The position numbers and the translations under genes are program-made. A DNA stretch of 6,591 bases from Bacteroidales bacterium (GTDB lineage: Bacteria; Bacteroidota; Bacteroidia; Bacteroidales; Azobacteroidaceae), in assembly GCA_020860885.1 (NCBI GenBank), contig JAJBTS010000043.1, positions 1 to 6,591 of the forward strand, in the 5' to 3' direction. A model generated the notes under the pieces. It had not been told where the DNA came from. It ran no database searches and saw only the letters and a program-made list of their open reading frames with translations. Positions 1 to 6,591 of the stretch are shown here, in pieces; the first letter of the stretch is position 1, and every line of letters starts with the position of its first letter.

Positions 1-178
1 TGTTTATTGTATTTTGTTATCAATTATAAAGATATGTTGCCATTACCTGTGGTTAATAAAGTGCTAAAATAAAGGTAATTTGTTTAATAACATTTAAAAT
101 CAGTTGCTTTTTTTTACTCTAAATTTTACTCGTCTTCGATAAGCATTACAGATCTATTAAGATAGAAGAAATTATTTC
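1..178. other. AT-rich region without a supportable gene
   Basis: No gene, RNA or recognisable promoter is supportable here. ATTACCT at 42-48 and AGGTAAT at 73-79 form a 7-bp inverted repeat with 24 bases between, and a T8 run sits at 108-115 without a stem before it. A short open stretch in plus frame 1 ends at the TAA at 70-72 and could be the tail of an unseen gene, but nothing distinguishes it from chance. A 5-bp AT stem at 153-166 lies just past the DUF2148 stop and is too weak to call a terminator. Confidence 0.35.
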
Positions 179-748
179 CTACTGAGGATTTACTTTTTTC
201 GACTTTCTGTCGAAGAACGGATTTTTGCTTCCTGCACTGATAGGAATGGCTATTACCGACTGGCAATCTTTCAGCCAGTTCAATTTTTGGGCAGCCAGAC
301 CGACAGAAAACATAACACGCGAATCGACTCTCAGATCTGCTGCTGTAGCACAGGCCGAACCGATGGCAATACCTACATCAATAGAGTTAATGGTGCAGGG
401 AACAGGAGCCGGTTTTTCAACACAGGTCGGATAACCGCAATGAGCGCAATTCAAACCCTGTGTCATAGAATGAGTTCCGATTAAAATTACAGCTTCTGCA
501 GAGAGTACGTTCTCTGCATCGCGAAACATAAATTTCAGTCCCATTTTTTCTCCCAACTCGTATGTTTTTGCCGAAAGAGTCTGAATATCTTCTCCCTCTA
601 CGGCTATAATCTCAATAATATCTATTCCTTTTCCTTTCGGAGCCGTCCGGGCAGCCGTCATGATCTGTTTGGCTATTTCCAGAATATGCTGATGACGGGT
701 CTCTCTCTCATTTAATATCATAATCGGATTCTTTTTTGATGCATTCAT
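179..748 (-). CDS. DUF2148 ferredoxin-domain protein
   Basis: This is an iron-sulfur protein of the DUF2148 family (described as an uncharacterized protein with a ferredoxin domain); its reaction is unknown. In the longest reading (189 aa from the ATG at 746-748) the cysteines C101, C104, C109 and C118 form a CX2CGX4CX8C pattern that could hold a 4Fe-4S cluster, with further cysteines at 133 and 162. The stretch TAARTAPKGKGIDIIEI (31-47) and the segment DVGIAIGSAC (124-133) are what I remember as typical of the family. There is no signal peptide or membrane segment, so it should be cytoplasmic. The start is doubtful: an exact TAnnTTTG promoter element lies only 4 bases upstream of the first ATG, so the transcript would begin at or inside that codon. 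The in-frame ATG at 719-721 (MILNERE..., 180 aa) follows a purine-rich AAAAAAGAA stretch and matches the usual family N-terminus, so I prefer it. The gene is divergent from the CBM9-like gene. The family call is firm; the function is not known. Confidence 0.9.
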   Translation of the reverse strand: MNASKKNPIMILNERETRHQHILEIAKQIMTAARTAPKGKGIDIIEIIAVEGEDIQTLSAKTYELGEKMGLKFMFRDAENVLSAEAVILIGTHSMTQGLNCAHCGYPTCVEKPAPVPCTINSIDVGIAIGSACATAADLRVDSRVMFSVGLAAQKLNWLKDCQSVIAIPISAGSKNPFFDRKSKKVNPQ

Positions 749-751
749 TTA

Positions 752-759
752 CAAAAGTA
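752..759 (-). promoter_or_regulatory. Bacteroidetes -7 promoter element of the DUF2148 gene
   Basis: Read on the minus strand, these bases are TACTTTTG, an exact match to the Bacteroidetes -7 consensus TAnnTTTG. About 20 bases upstream (near 780-785) lies TTTC, an imperfect -33 TTTG element. Transcription would begin around 745, which places the first candidate ATG (746-748) at the very transcript end and favours the ATG at 719-721 as the true start. The motif match is seen directly; activity is inferred. Confidence 0.55.
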
Positions 760-842
760 CATAATATCGGTTATTAAAAGAAATTCTTTTTATTTTCTTG
801 TTTTTCACTTCAAAATCAACAAAAGATTTCTAAAAACTCCTT

Positions 843-850
843 ATATTTAT
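843..850 (+). promoter_or_regulatory. weak candidate -7 element for the CBM9-like gene
   Basis: The sequence around 843-850 reads TATATTTA, one base off TAnnTTTG, about 25 bases ahead of the ATG at 874. A TTTC near 826 could serve as a poor upstream element. The leader that would follow is AT-rich (AAATAAAGAAAC before the ATG) with no clear Shine-Dalgarno site, as is common in Bacteroidetes. In sequence this AT-rich such a near-match can arise by chance. Confidence 0.25.
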
Positions 851-873
851 CGTTTCAACTCAAATAAAGAAAC

Positions 874-1518
874 ATGGAAAAACTGAATGTACCGCAAATA
901 AAAGACGAGAATAGCTTTTTCAATACTTCTCTCCGGGAGCTTACAACTCTTCCCGTTCACACCATAGGATATGTGAACTGGCCGGACTCCTACCCTTACA
1001 AGCCGGATGTAAAATTTATTATCGGGCACAACAACAAAGAGATCTTTCTTCGTTTTTTTGTGGAAGAACAGTCGGTTCTGGCCCTAACATCCGAAGACAA
1101 CGGAGAAGTATGGACGGATTCCTGCGCCGAATTTTTTATCAGTCTGGACGATACGGGATACTACAATTTTGAATTTAACTGCATCGGAACGATGTTGCTG
1201 GGATTCCGTAAGGAAAAAGACCAGGCGGTTCATACAAGCCAGTAATTACTAGATACCATAAAGCGAACATCCAGCTTAGGACCGGATACTTTTCCTGAGA
1301 AAAAAGGAAAAGAATATTGGGATCTCTCGGTGAAGATTCCCGTTTCCTCTTTCTTCAAACATTCGGTACAATCTTTATCCGGAATAAAAGCCAAAGGCAA
1401 TTTCTATAAATGCGGAGATAACCTGAGTGTACCCTATTTCTTATCCTGGAGTCCGATAGGCCATCCTACTCCCAATTTCCATCTGGAAGAATTCTTCGGA
1501 GAGATTGAGTTTGAATAA
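874..1518 (+). pseudogene. CBM9-like carbohydrate-binding protein, split by one in-frame stop
   Basis: The frame from the ATG at 874 to the TAA at 1516-1518 covers 215 codons, the length I would expect for the small 'carbohydrate-binding family 9-like' proteins of Bacteroidales. Codon 124 (1243-1245) is TAA. Before it lie the expected N-terminal features: VNWP (34-37), the beta strand EIFLRFFVEEQ (56-66), DSCAEFFISLDD (82-93) and YYNFEFNCIGT (96-106). After it, in the same frame with no shift, comes LLDTIKRTSSLGPDTFPEK, then WDLSVKIPVSSFF, NFYKCGDNLSVPYFLSWSPI and a typical FGEIEFE ending. The part after the stop is needed for a complete beta-sandwich, so the 123-aa product is probably non-functional. 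There is no signal peptide. The CBM9 fold usually binds sugars, but the role of this cytoplasmic-looking version is unknown. A GAA-to-TAA or CAA-to-TAA change would explain the stop. A sequencing error or stop-codon readthrough are alternatives; nearby genes use TAA as a normal stop. Confidence 0.85.
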
Positions 1519-1612
1519 GCCTGAGAATTTCTGAACAGTTCTGTTTCTCCCTTCACTTATAAATTCTTTTTCCGTAAACTTTTGAATATTTCACTTGTTT
1601 GTAATTGAAAAC

Positions 1613-1616
1613 AGGA
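1613..1616 (+). promoter_or_regulatory. Shine-Dalgarno site that sets the TerC start
   Basis: AGGA lies 6 bases before the ATG at 1623-1625, good ribosome-binding spacing. The longer frame begins with TTG at 1605 and has no such site at a useful distance. This supports MAEILQTF... as the N-terminus. Confidence 0.6.
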
Positions 1617-1622
1617 TTTCTG

Positions 1623-2417
1623 ATGGCGGAGATATTGCAGACGTTTTTATTACCCGGAGCATGGATTGCACTGCTCACACTGGCTTTCCTTGAAATTGTA
1701 TTAGGCATAGATAATATTGTATTTTTATCTATCATGACCAACAAACTGCCGGAAAAGCAACAACCAAAAGCCCGGACGATCGGACTCTTGTTAGCTATGG
1801 TTGCCAGAATCTTACTGCTGTTGGGTATATCCCTCCTCATGCAATTAACAAAACCTCTTTTTACGTTTAGCACAAGTTGGATCTCCGGTTCTGTAAACGG
1901 GCAGAGCCTGATCATTCTCGCCGGAGGACTCTTTCTCCTTTATAAAAGCGTGATGGAAATACATCACAAGATAGAAGGGAGTGAAAATGCAGTGGAATTA
2001 TCCGGAAAGAAAATCAGTTTTTCTTCCATAATAATACAAGTGGTGGCTCTGGACATCATTTTTTCTTTCGACAGCGTGCTGACTGCCGTAGGAATGGTAA
2101 GTTTCAGGGATTTCGGATATGCAGGGGCAACCGCCATTATGATAGTCGCCATCATCCTTGCTATCATCATCATGATGTTCTTCTCCGGCCCTATCAGCAA
2201 ATTCGTAAACAATCATCCGACGATTCAAATGCTGGCTCTCTCCTTTTTAATACTGATCGCAGTTATGTTGCTGGTGGAGGCAGCCCATTTAGCCGGAATA
2301 ACCATTTTCGGAACCGTGATCCATGAAATACCCAAAGGATACATCTATTTTGCGATTGCTTTTTCTCTTCTGGTAGAAATCCTGAATATGAGATTAAGTA
2401 AAAAGAAAGCGAAATAA
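1623..2417 (+). CDS. TerC family membrane protein (YgdQ/YoaE type), probable metal exporter
   Basis: This is an inner-membrane protein of the TerC family, 264 aa from the ATG at 1623. The frame is open back to a TTG at 1605, which would add six residues, but AGGA at 1613-1616 favours the ATG. About seven hydrophobic segments are visible (near residues 12-34, 52-74, 95-112, 135-158, 166-188, 203-222 and 238-256). The two internally related acidic motifs of the family are present: FLEIVLGIDNIVFLS (E24, D30, N31) and VALDIIFSFDSVLTAVGM (D144, D150, S151). A further in-membrane acid is E219. Family members such as E. coli Alx and the Bacillus YceF/YkoY proteins export manganese, while TerC itself was named for tellurite resistance; manganese or another divalent ion is therefore an inference here. 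The length and lack of CBS domains resemble YgdQ/YoaE, although those can carry extra C-terminal domains. The gene stands alone on its strand and converges on the EFR1 gene. No yybP-ykoY manganese riboswitch is recognisable upstream. Confidence 0.92.
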   Translation: MAEILQTFLLPGAWIALLTLAFLEIVLGIDNIVFLSIMTNKLPEKQQPKARTIGLLLAMVARILLLLGISLLMQLTKPLFTFSTSWISGSVNGQSLIILAGGLFLLYKSVMEIHHKIEGSENAVELSGKKISFSSIIIQVVALDIIFSFDSVLTAVGMVSFRDFGYAGATAIMIVAIILAIIIMMFFSGPISKFVNNHPTIQMLALSFLILIAVMLLVEAAHLAGITIFGTVIHEIPKGYIYFAIAFSLLVEILNMRLSKKKAK

Positions 2418-2443
2418 GAACAAACGTATACCTATCCGAACGC

Positions 2444-3220
2444 TTACTTTAGATCCGGATGAAAATATCGTCCTTGTTTCTGAGTCACTTTACCATATTC
2501 AATGGCTCGTACCGGACAACGATGGATACAAGCCGTACATTGCACACAAGTATTGTTCCAGACAGGATGCTTATTTTCCTGTAAACGGATGGTATTTGTC
2601 GGACAGACTTTCACACACAGTCCACATCCGATACAGGCATCGGTAGCGTAAAAAGAATTTTTTCCAACAGCATACTTTGCAAAAGCAGGATAGATCACAC
2701 GACTCTTCAACCAAGGAAGACTACCCGTTTTATACAAATCCGAACTTTCTTCTCCGGACCGAATGGCTTCGATAATGGTTTGTAAGGCAGAAGGAGCTTT
2801 TTCCAGTTTGTCTTTTTCAACGTCTTGCGGATCAACCCCAAAACCGGGCAATAAAATATAATTATTAGGCATCACGAGAGAATAAGAAGCCGTCAGGCGT
2901 ATGGCTTTTTCATGGAGTAATTCTTTCATTTTCCGGTCTGTATATCCACATTCATCCCCGCAGGTACATACTGTATAAACCGGTTGGCCGTCGTAATGCT
3001 GCCATGTAAAACGTTGTATGAACCGGGATACAAGCACGGCAGGCCCCCACGAATGTACAGGGAAAACAAAAAAGATCCTTTCGTCCGGCTTTAATTCATA
3101 ACACAAAGAAGAAGCATTCTGCATCTCTCCGGCGATAGAAATCATTTCTTCTCCGAATTTTTGACTTAACTCTTTGGCGACCCACAACGAATTACCGGTT
3201 CCTGAAAAATAAAAAACCAT
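2444..3220 (-). CDS. EFR1-type flavodoxin/4Fe-4S ferredoxin fusion protein
   Basis: This 258-aa electron-transfer protein has two parts. Residues 1-165 form a flavodoxin-like domain that starts with the FMN phosphate loop YFSGTGNS (4-11) and contains the FVFPVHSWGP strand-loop (51-60). Residues 188-240 form a two-cluster bacterial ferredoxin with C196, C199, C202, C206 followed by P, and C225, C228, C231, C235 followed by P, both complete CX2CX2CX3CP motifs. This combination is the EFR1 family, common in gut anaerobes. Its partners are mostly unknown; a cytoplasmic role in low-potential electron transfer is inferred. Extra cysteines at 85, 87 and 91 (CTCGDEC) sit in the flavodoxin part near where the flavin would bind. 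The ATG at 3218-3220 is well supported because the FMN loop follows at once. The gene is not in an operon: the next gene upstream on the same strand ends 93 bases away and an exact promoter element lies between them. It converges on TerC with 26 bases between stop codons, where no hairpin terminator is evident. Confidence 0.93.
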   Translation of the reverse strand: MVFYFSGTGNSLWVAKELSQKFGEEMISIAGEMQNASSLCYELKPDERIFFVFPVHSWGPAVLVSRFIQRFTWQHYDGQPVYTVCTCGDECGYTDRKMKELLHEKAIRLTASYSLVMPNNYILLPGFGVDPQDVEKDKLEKAPSALQTIIEAIRSGEESSDLYKTGSLPWLKSRVIYPAFAKYAVGKNSFYATDACIGCGLCVKVCPTNTIRLQENKHPVWNNTCVQCTACIHRCPVRAIEYGKVTQKQGRYFHPDLK

Positions 3221-3279
3221 ACACTACAGATATTTGGTTCAAATTTAAGGTTAACAAATGAGAATCCATAGTGTATGGT
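3216..3279. repeat. 11-bp inverted repeat bracketing the EFR1 promoter
   Basis: ACCATACACTA at 3216-3226 is the exact reverse complement of TAGTGTATGGT at 3269-3279, with 42 bases between the arms. The left arm overlaps the EFR1 start codon. The right arm is also part of a local palindrome, CCATA-GTG-TATGG (3266-3278). The promoter box at 3240-3247 lies inside. It may be a paired operator for a regulator, or recombination sites for an invertible promoter as known in Bacteroidales. Chance is also possible: one such pair at this spacing in a window this size is not very improbable. Confidence 0.45.
3240..3247 (-). promoter_or_regulatory. Bacteroidetes -7 promoter element of the EFR1 gene
   Basis: Read on the minus strand, these bases are TAAATTTG, an exact match to TAnnTTTG, with the start codon about 20 bases downstream. 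A TTTG at 3255-3258 is too close (7 bases) to be the -33 element and none is found at the normal spacing, so promoter strength or the need for an activator is uncertain. The box overlaps a small palindrome, ATTTG-GTT-CAAAT, at 3232-3244. Confidence 0.5.
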
Positions 3280-3313
3280 AAAAAATTACTTTATTTATTT
3301 ATTCACTTACTAC
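3280..3313. other. AT-rich, short-period spacer after the hydrolase gene
   Basis: The spacer holds a run of TTTA units (about 3290-3302) followed by a doubled ACTTAC that leads into the stop codon of the hydrolase gene, plus an A6 run at 3280-3285. No GC-rich stem precedes the T-run on the minus strand, so there is no standard terminator here. Read-through from the hydrolase gene into EFR1 is possible. Confidence 0.4.
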
Positions 3314-6300
3314 TTACTTTTTAATCCATTTAGCTACAAACCGTTCTTCGTCGGTAGCAACTGCCAGCAAATAAACCGATTGACTCAGATCTTCCACAGA
3401 TAAAACTTTCCGGGATACTCCTTGCTGCATATATTCCGAATAATCTGCGATTTTGCTTCCCTGCAAATCATTGATACTTACGTCTACCTTTTGCGGTTTA
3501 CTCAAATTCAGTTCAAAAGACAATTCACTTTCTACAGGATTGGCTAACAAACGGAAGTTCTCCGGGTTCACGACCTCTTCCAGAGCTGTACCTTCCTCCA
3601 GAGTGAATTTATTGGTTCCTTCTTTCACCTCAAAGGTCCGTATCGTACCGTTAAAATGAATGATCAATTTATAAGGTTTATCCGATTCCACAGTTACTAC
3701 AGCCTTACTAAGATCGTTTTTACGGTCTTCGGTAAGGATAGAAGTGGTGATATCCGCCATCCTCAGATTTTGGATACCATGCCTGTCGCTCCTTTGAAGA
3801 TAATAGGTCAGTATTTTCTCTGCTCCGTTCGGACGGAAACCCAGTATATTCTCAATCAGGAGGGAAATAGGACCTAAGCCTGTCCATCCCACAAAGTCTT
3901 TACGGCAGAAATACTCTTCGCTGTAATCGTGCACACCGGGATTCAGTTTGCCATCTACCCTGTCCGGCGCATAATTCTCCCACAAAGTACCTGTCTCCAG
4001 GAAAACTTCATAGATTCCCTGTACGTATTTCTCTGCCGCTTCGGCAGCAAACGCATTTTTTCCCACCATTTCAAGTCCTTTGATTATAGCATAATTGGTA
4101 GGCGCCCAGGCAGCTCCCCTCCAATAACCGCCATTGGATTTGTATTCCGGATGACTGGCCGCTAAAGACGGGAATATCATTTCTCTCCAGAACTCGTCGG
4201 GATTTCTCAGGTGTTCTTCCAGTTTGTTATCTTGTTCCGGCGTAGTAATTCCTGCCAGCATAGGCCAGAAACAGGCAGCGGTTTTCCAATTCGTATGCTT
4301 CCCCTGCACATTTACGTCGTAATAAATACCCTCTTCTTCATTCCACAACCACTGGTTGATCCTTTCTGCAATTTCATTCGCTTTGGTACGGTATTTCTCC
4401 GCTTTCTCCGTATAGCCCAATTCCTCGCAGATCGTTGCCAGGTTGTTGCACTGGATCACCATCTGAGACGACATATCCACCCAACCCTGATGGTCAGCAG
4501 AATGATGCGCGTTAGGACGGCCCGTATCCCTCGGGGTGTTATCCATTCCCGAAGCCTGTCCGTTGCTCCAGTACAATTTATGAGGAGTATCGGTTCCGCA
4601 ACGGGCTTTCTCAACAAATTCAAAATATTTCTCCAATACCGGTAGAATATGCTCGAAACGGGATTTATCGCCTGTAACTTTATAATTCTCTACTTCCGCC
4701 CAGCTGAAAATAGGAGGATTGATCAGGTTCGGGGAATCATCCTGTGCATTTTCCACTCCGGTTTTCTCGTTGTACACACGGGCAATACTTCCGCTGATCT
4801 TCTGACGGGCATAAAAATTATCCAGTGATTGCACACCGGGGAATATATGATGGGCGTACCGTCCGAACATAGCCATGAATATCATGTCCCACTGGAAAAT
4901 ATTTCCATCCAAAGCTTCATCGTACCAGTTGGCCACCAGAGGAGAACCTGCCGGAGGAGCTTTCATATTGGTGAAGGCGATCTGCCAGGTTTTATCGTAC
5001 ATCGCCAGCCATTCCTTATGATCGTCTATAACCGGTACGGGCAACAAGTGTTTGTTGGCTGCATAAGTAGGAATAGGTTCCGGAATGTATTTTTTCTTGT
5101 AGAAATAAACGCCTCTATCAGACAGATATACCTCTTCTCCGGGAGCTTTTACCGTTACATTCCGAAATACAGCTTCGGCCAGGATGTTGTTATCGTTCGA
5201 TGATACAGCTAAACCCACGAATACAGATTCATTCAGTCCTACGGACTGGGGAAAATAGATCTCTGTCCATGTAGTGCCGTCTTTCGAATAGTAAGAAGCT
5301 ACGAATTCTCCTTTCCGGATGACTTTCAGCCATCCGGCAGCATCTTTTTCTTCAGCCAAATAAGAAGTAGTTGATTTTCCCGAACTTCTCCGGTTAGAGA
5401 AAATGTTATCCCCTGTAATACCTGCGAGAATGTATCTGGCATCCGCATTCAGTGTTTCCCGTATCATCACCGCCGCAGTAGTATTGCTTCCTGTTGTAGA
5501 GACCACTTCAGCCGTAATTTCCACATCTCCTTTGTATTCCTGATAAACGATATGGAACTGATCGGCTGTTCCCTGTATTCCTGTTCCACTACCTTTTACA
5601 GTAAACGTATTATCTTTGTAAGTTGTAGTACCCGGCTGACCAATTTCTCCTACATCCGTACTGTGCCATCCCAGAGGAAGGGCCGATAAACCCTGATATA
5701 CAAAGGCAGAGGAAGTCTTCGTTGCCGACAAACGCCCTTCTTTATTAACGATTACCGCATGTATTTTGTAAGAAGATCCTACCGTTAAAGTGCGGGAAAA
5801 ACCCAATCTCCCTACGGAATTCGGAGAACTGTAAATGCCATTGCCGGAGGCGATCACTCTGGAATCTTTCCCTAAGATCTCAGAAGGAGTTAAAGAAGAT
5901 ACATCCTCCTTTGTAACCGCCCAGAAAACATTTCCGGACTGGTTACCACTGACTTCAATATACGGTGTAGTATTTGCATTTTCGAAGAAAACCACACTAT
6001 TTAAAAGAGGAAGCTCCGTAGTAAACCGGTCTACATACATAGCACTTCCCGTTACTGTGCCATTTCTTCCGGAAGAAGACTTATCGTTCGCATCGCCATT
6101 CAACGGCCAGTAACCTATTAAGCCGGATTCGTCGCCCTTCAAACCTACCAGATAATGAGCAGCAATCTCTTCGGCGGTACGCTCTGCGTTCCATATTCTT
6201 ATTTCATTGAGAGTTCCGACAAAAGATTCGGAAGCATTGATCGTGATGGCGCCTAAGGTCAGGCGATCGGTTTTTGCCTGGGGAGTGTTGCTCATAGCGT

Positions 6301-6591
6301 CGGAAGTCCCGGCCAATACTCCGTTCACATAACATTTCGCATTCGTTCCTTTACGGGTAACAGCCACATGCGTCCATTCATTGGCACGGATACTTACGGA
6401 AGAATTGATTTCCTTCCAGTTTCCGATCCATTCTCCGAACTGTAATTTATCGTTATACAAACGAAAGAGAACAGCATTGCCGTCATTGACTACATCTTTC
6501 CAGCAAACAATGGTTTTTGTACCAGTCAGGTTGGGCACTTTTATCCAGGCTTGCACGTTTAAAGCAGCAGGTACTGCAAAATGAGTAACCG
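3314..6591 (-). CDS. T9SS-secreted multidomain glycoside hydrolase (LamG, GH63-like barrel), 5' end beyond window
   Basis: The frame is open to the right edge, so the N-terminus and signal peptide are missing; the GTG at 6554-6556 is an internal valine, here residue 1. Domains in order: LamG concanavalin-like (1-150, with W61THVAV, YVNG and LNEIRIW); a GYWPLNGDAND linker; an Ig/FN3-like segment (185-290); a DUF1349-like beta-sandwich (293-475, starting near W297); an MGH1/GH63-like (alpha/alpha)6 barrel (500-925); a short beta domain (935-1000); and a type IX secretion sorting domain from N1006-P1007 to FVAKWIKK at the end. In the barrel, the probable catalytic acid is D557 in QWDMIF and the probable base is E860 in LWENY, by analogy with GH63 YgjK. 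SGMDNTPR (D672), YWRGAAWAPTNY (W812-N821) and GWTGLGPI are the conserved supporting motifs. The product should be exported through the T9SS and held on the cell surface, where it cleaves alpha-linked or host glycans. The exact substrate cannot be read from sequence. No promoter is in the window, and no hairpin terminator follows the stop. Confidence 0.92.
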   Translation of the reverse strand, partial: VTHFAVPAALNVQAWIKVPNLTGTKTIVCWKDVVNDGNAVLFRLYNDKLQFGEWIGNWKEINSSVSIRANEWTHVAVTRKGTNAKCYVNGVLAGTSDAMSNTPQAKTDRLTLGAITINASESFVGTLNEIRIWNAERTAEEIAAHYLVGLKGDESGLIGYWPLNGDANDKSSSGRNGTVTGSAMYVDRFTTELPLLNSVVFFENANTTPYIEVSGNQSGNVFWAVTKEDVSSLTPSEILGKDSRVIASGNGIYSSPNSVGRLGFSRTLTVGSSYKIHAVIVNKEGRLSATKTSSAFVYQGLSALPLGWHSTDVGEIGQPGTTTYKDNTFTVKGSGTGIQGTADQFHIVYQEYKGDVEITAEVVSTTGSNTTAAVMIRETLNADARYILAGITGDNIFSNRRSSGKSTTSYLAEEKDAAGWLKVIRKGEFVASYYSKDGTTWTEIYFPQSVGLNESVFVGLAVSSNDNNILAEAVFRNVTVKAPGEEVYLSDRGVYFYKKKYIPEPIPTYAANKHLLPVPVIDDHKEWLAMYDKTWQIAFTNMKAPPAGSPLVANWYDEALDGNIFQWDMIFMAMFGRYAHHIFPGVQSLDNFYARQKISGSIARVYNEKTGVENAQDDSPNLINPPIFSWAEVENYKVTGDKSRFEHILPVLEKYFEFVEKARCGTDTPHKLYWSNGQASGMDNTPRDTGRPNAHHSADHQGWVDMSSQMVIQCNNLATICEELGYTEKAEKYRTKANEIAERINQWLWNEEEGIYYDVNVQGKHTNWKTAACFWPMLAGITTPEQDNKLEEHLRNPDEFWREMIFPSLAASHPEYKSNGGYWRGAAWAPTNYAIIKGLEMVGKNAFAAEAAEKYVQGIYEVFLETGTLWENYAPDRVDGKLNPGVHDYSEEYFCRKDFVGWTGLGPISLLIENILGFRPNGAEKILTYYLQRSDRHGIQNLRMADITTSILTEDRKNDLSKAVVTVESDKPYKLIIHFNGTIRTFEVKEGTNKFTLEEGTALEEVVNPENFRLLANPVESELSFELNLSKPQKVDVSINDLQGSKIADYSEYMQQGVSRKVLSVEDLSQSVYLLAVATDEERFVAKWIKK

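Noticed and set aside
1..72. Open stretch in plus frame 1 ending at TAA 70-72, possibly the tail of an upstream gene
   Set aside because: Only 23 codons, AT-rich, no recognisable motif, and plus frame 2 is open for almost as long, so it is consistent with chance.
108..115. T8 run as an intrinsic terminator on the plus strand
   Set aside because: No stem precedes it; the bases before it do not pair.
1520..1550. Terminator hairpin after the CBM9-like gene (GAGAA...TTCTC with inner GAAC-A-GTTC)
   Set aside because: The stems are only 4-5 bp, separated by an unequal internal loop, and no T-tract follows directly.
1519..1622. yybP-ykoY manganese riboswitch upstream of the TerC gene
   Set aside because: Such riboswitches often precede TerC genes, but the region is only about 100 bases, AT-rich, and shows none of the conserved GC-rich helices or loops.
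1553..2228. Open frames antisense to the TerC gene (minus strand 1553-1915, 1964-2212, 1998-2228)
   Set aside because: They lie opposite a clear TerC protein, resemble no family, and are expected shadows of the coding strand.
3453..6584. Many plus-strand open frames opposite the large hydrolase gene, up to 144 codons
   Set aside because: The minus-strand protein is continuous and has recognisable domains throughout; the opposite frames have no family features or start signals.
1..6591. CRISPR array, insertion sequence, tRNA or attachment site
   Set aside because: No regularly spaced repeats, transposase, terminal inverted repeats with target duplication, or tRNA cloverleaf were seen on either strand.

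Overview
The window looks like chromosomal DNA of a Bacteroidales bacterium. It has moderately AT-rich coding sequence and AT-rich gaps. Upstream of two minus-strand genes there are exact matches to the Bacteroidetes -7 promoter element TAnnTTTG. Gene starts mostly lack a strong Shine-Dalgarno sequence, and one large secreted enzyme ends in a type IX secretion (Por) sorting domain. The protein types (DUF2148 ferredoxin-domain protein, EFR1-type ferredoxin, CBM9-like protein, TerC) fit a gut or oral relative of Parabacteroides, Tannerella or Dysgonomonas. The genus cannot be fixed from sequence alone.

Layout. Positions 1-178 are AT-rich with no supportable gene. A DUF2148 iron-sulfur protein is on the minus strand at 179-748; its real start is probably at 721. 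Divergent from it is a CBM9-like gene on the plus strand (874-1518), split by one in-frame TAA at 1243-1245. The reading frame resumes directly after that stop with conserved-looking sequence, so I call it a recent pseudogene. Next comes a TerC-family seven-helix membrane protein on plus (start best placed at the ATG at 1623, end 2417). It converges, with a 26-base gap, on an EFR1-type flavodoxin/ferredoxin fusion on minus (2444-3220). The last half of the window is one very large minus-strand gene that runs off the right edge (3314 to beyond 6591). It encodes a surface-targeted glycoside hydrolase: LamG domain, Ig-like domain, DUF1349-like beta-sandwich, GH63-like (alpha/alpha)6 barrel and T9SS C-terminal domain.

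How they work together. The genes do not form one operon: strand changes separate almost every pair. The two iron-sulfur proteins suggest anaerobic electron transfer, TerC suggests metal (probably manganese) export, and the large hydrolase suggests glycan breakdown at the cell surface. No dedicated system such as CRISPR, phage defence or a mobile element is visible. The points most worth a second look are the single nonsense codon in the CBM9-like gene, an 11-bp inverted repeat bracketing the EFR1 promoter, and the multi-domain architecture of the T9SS hydrolase.
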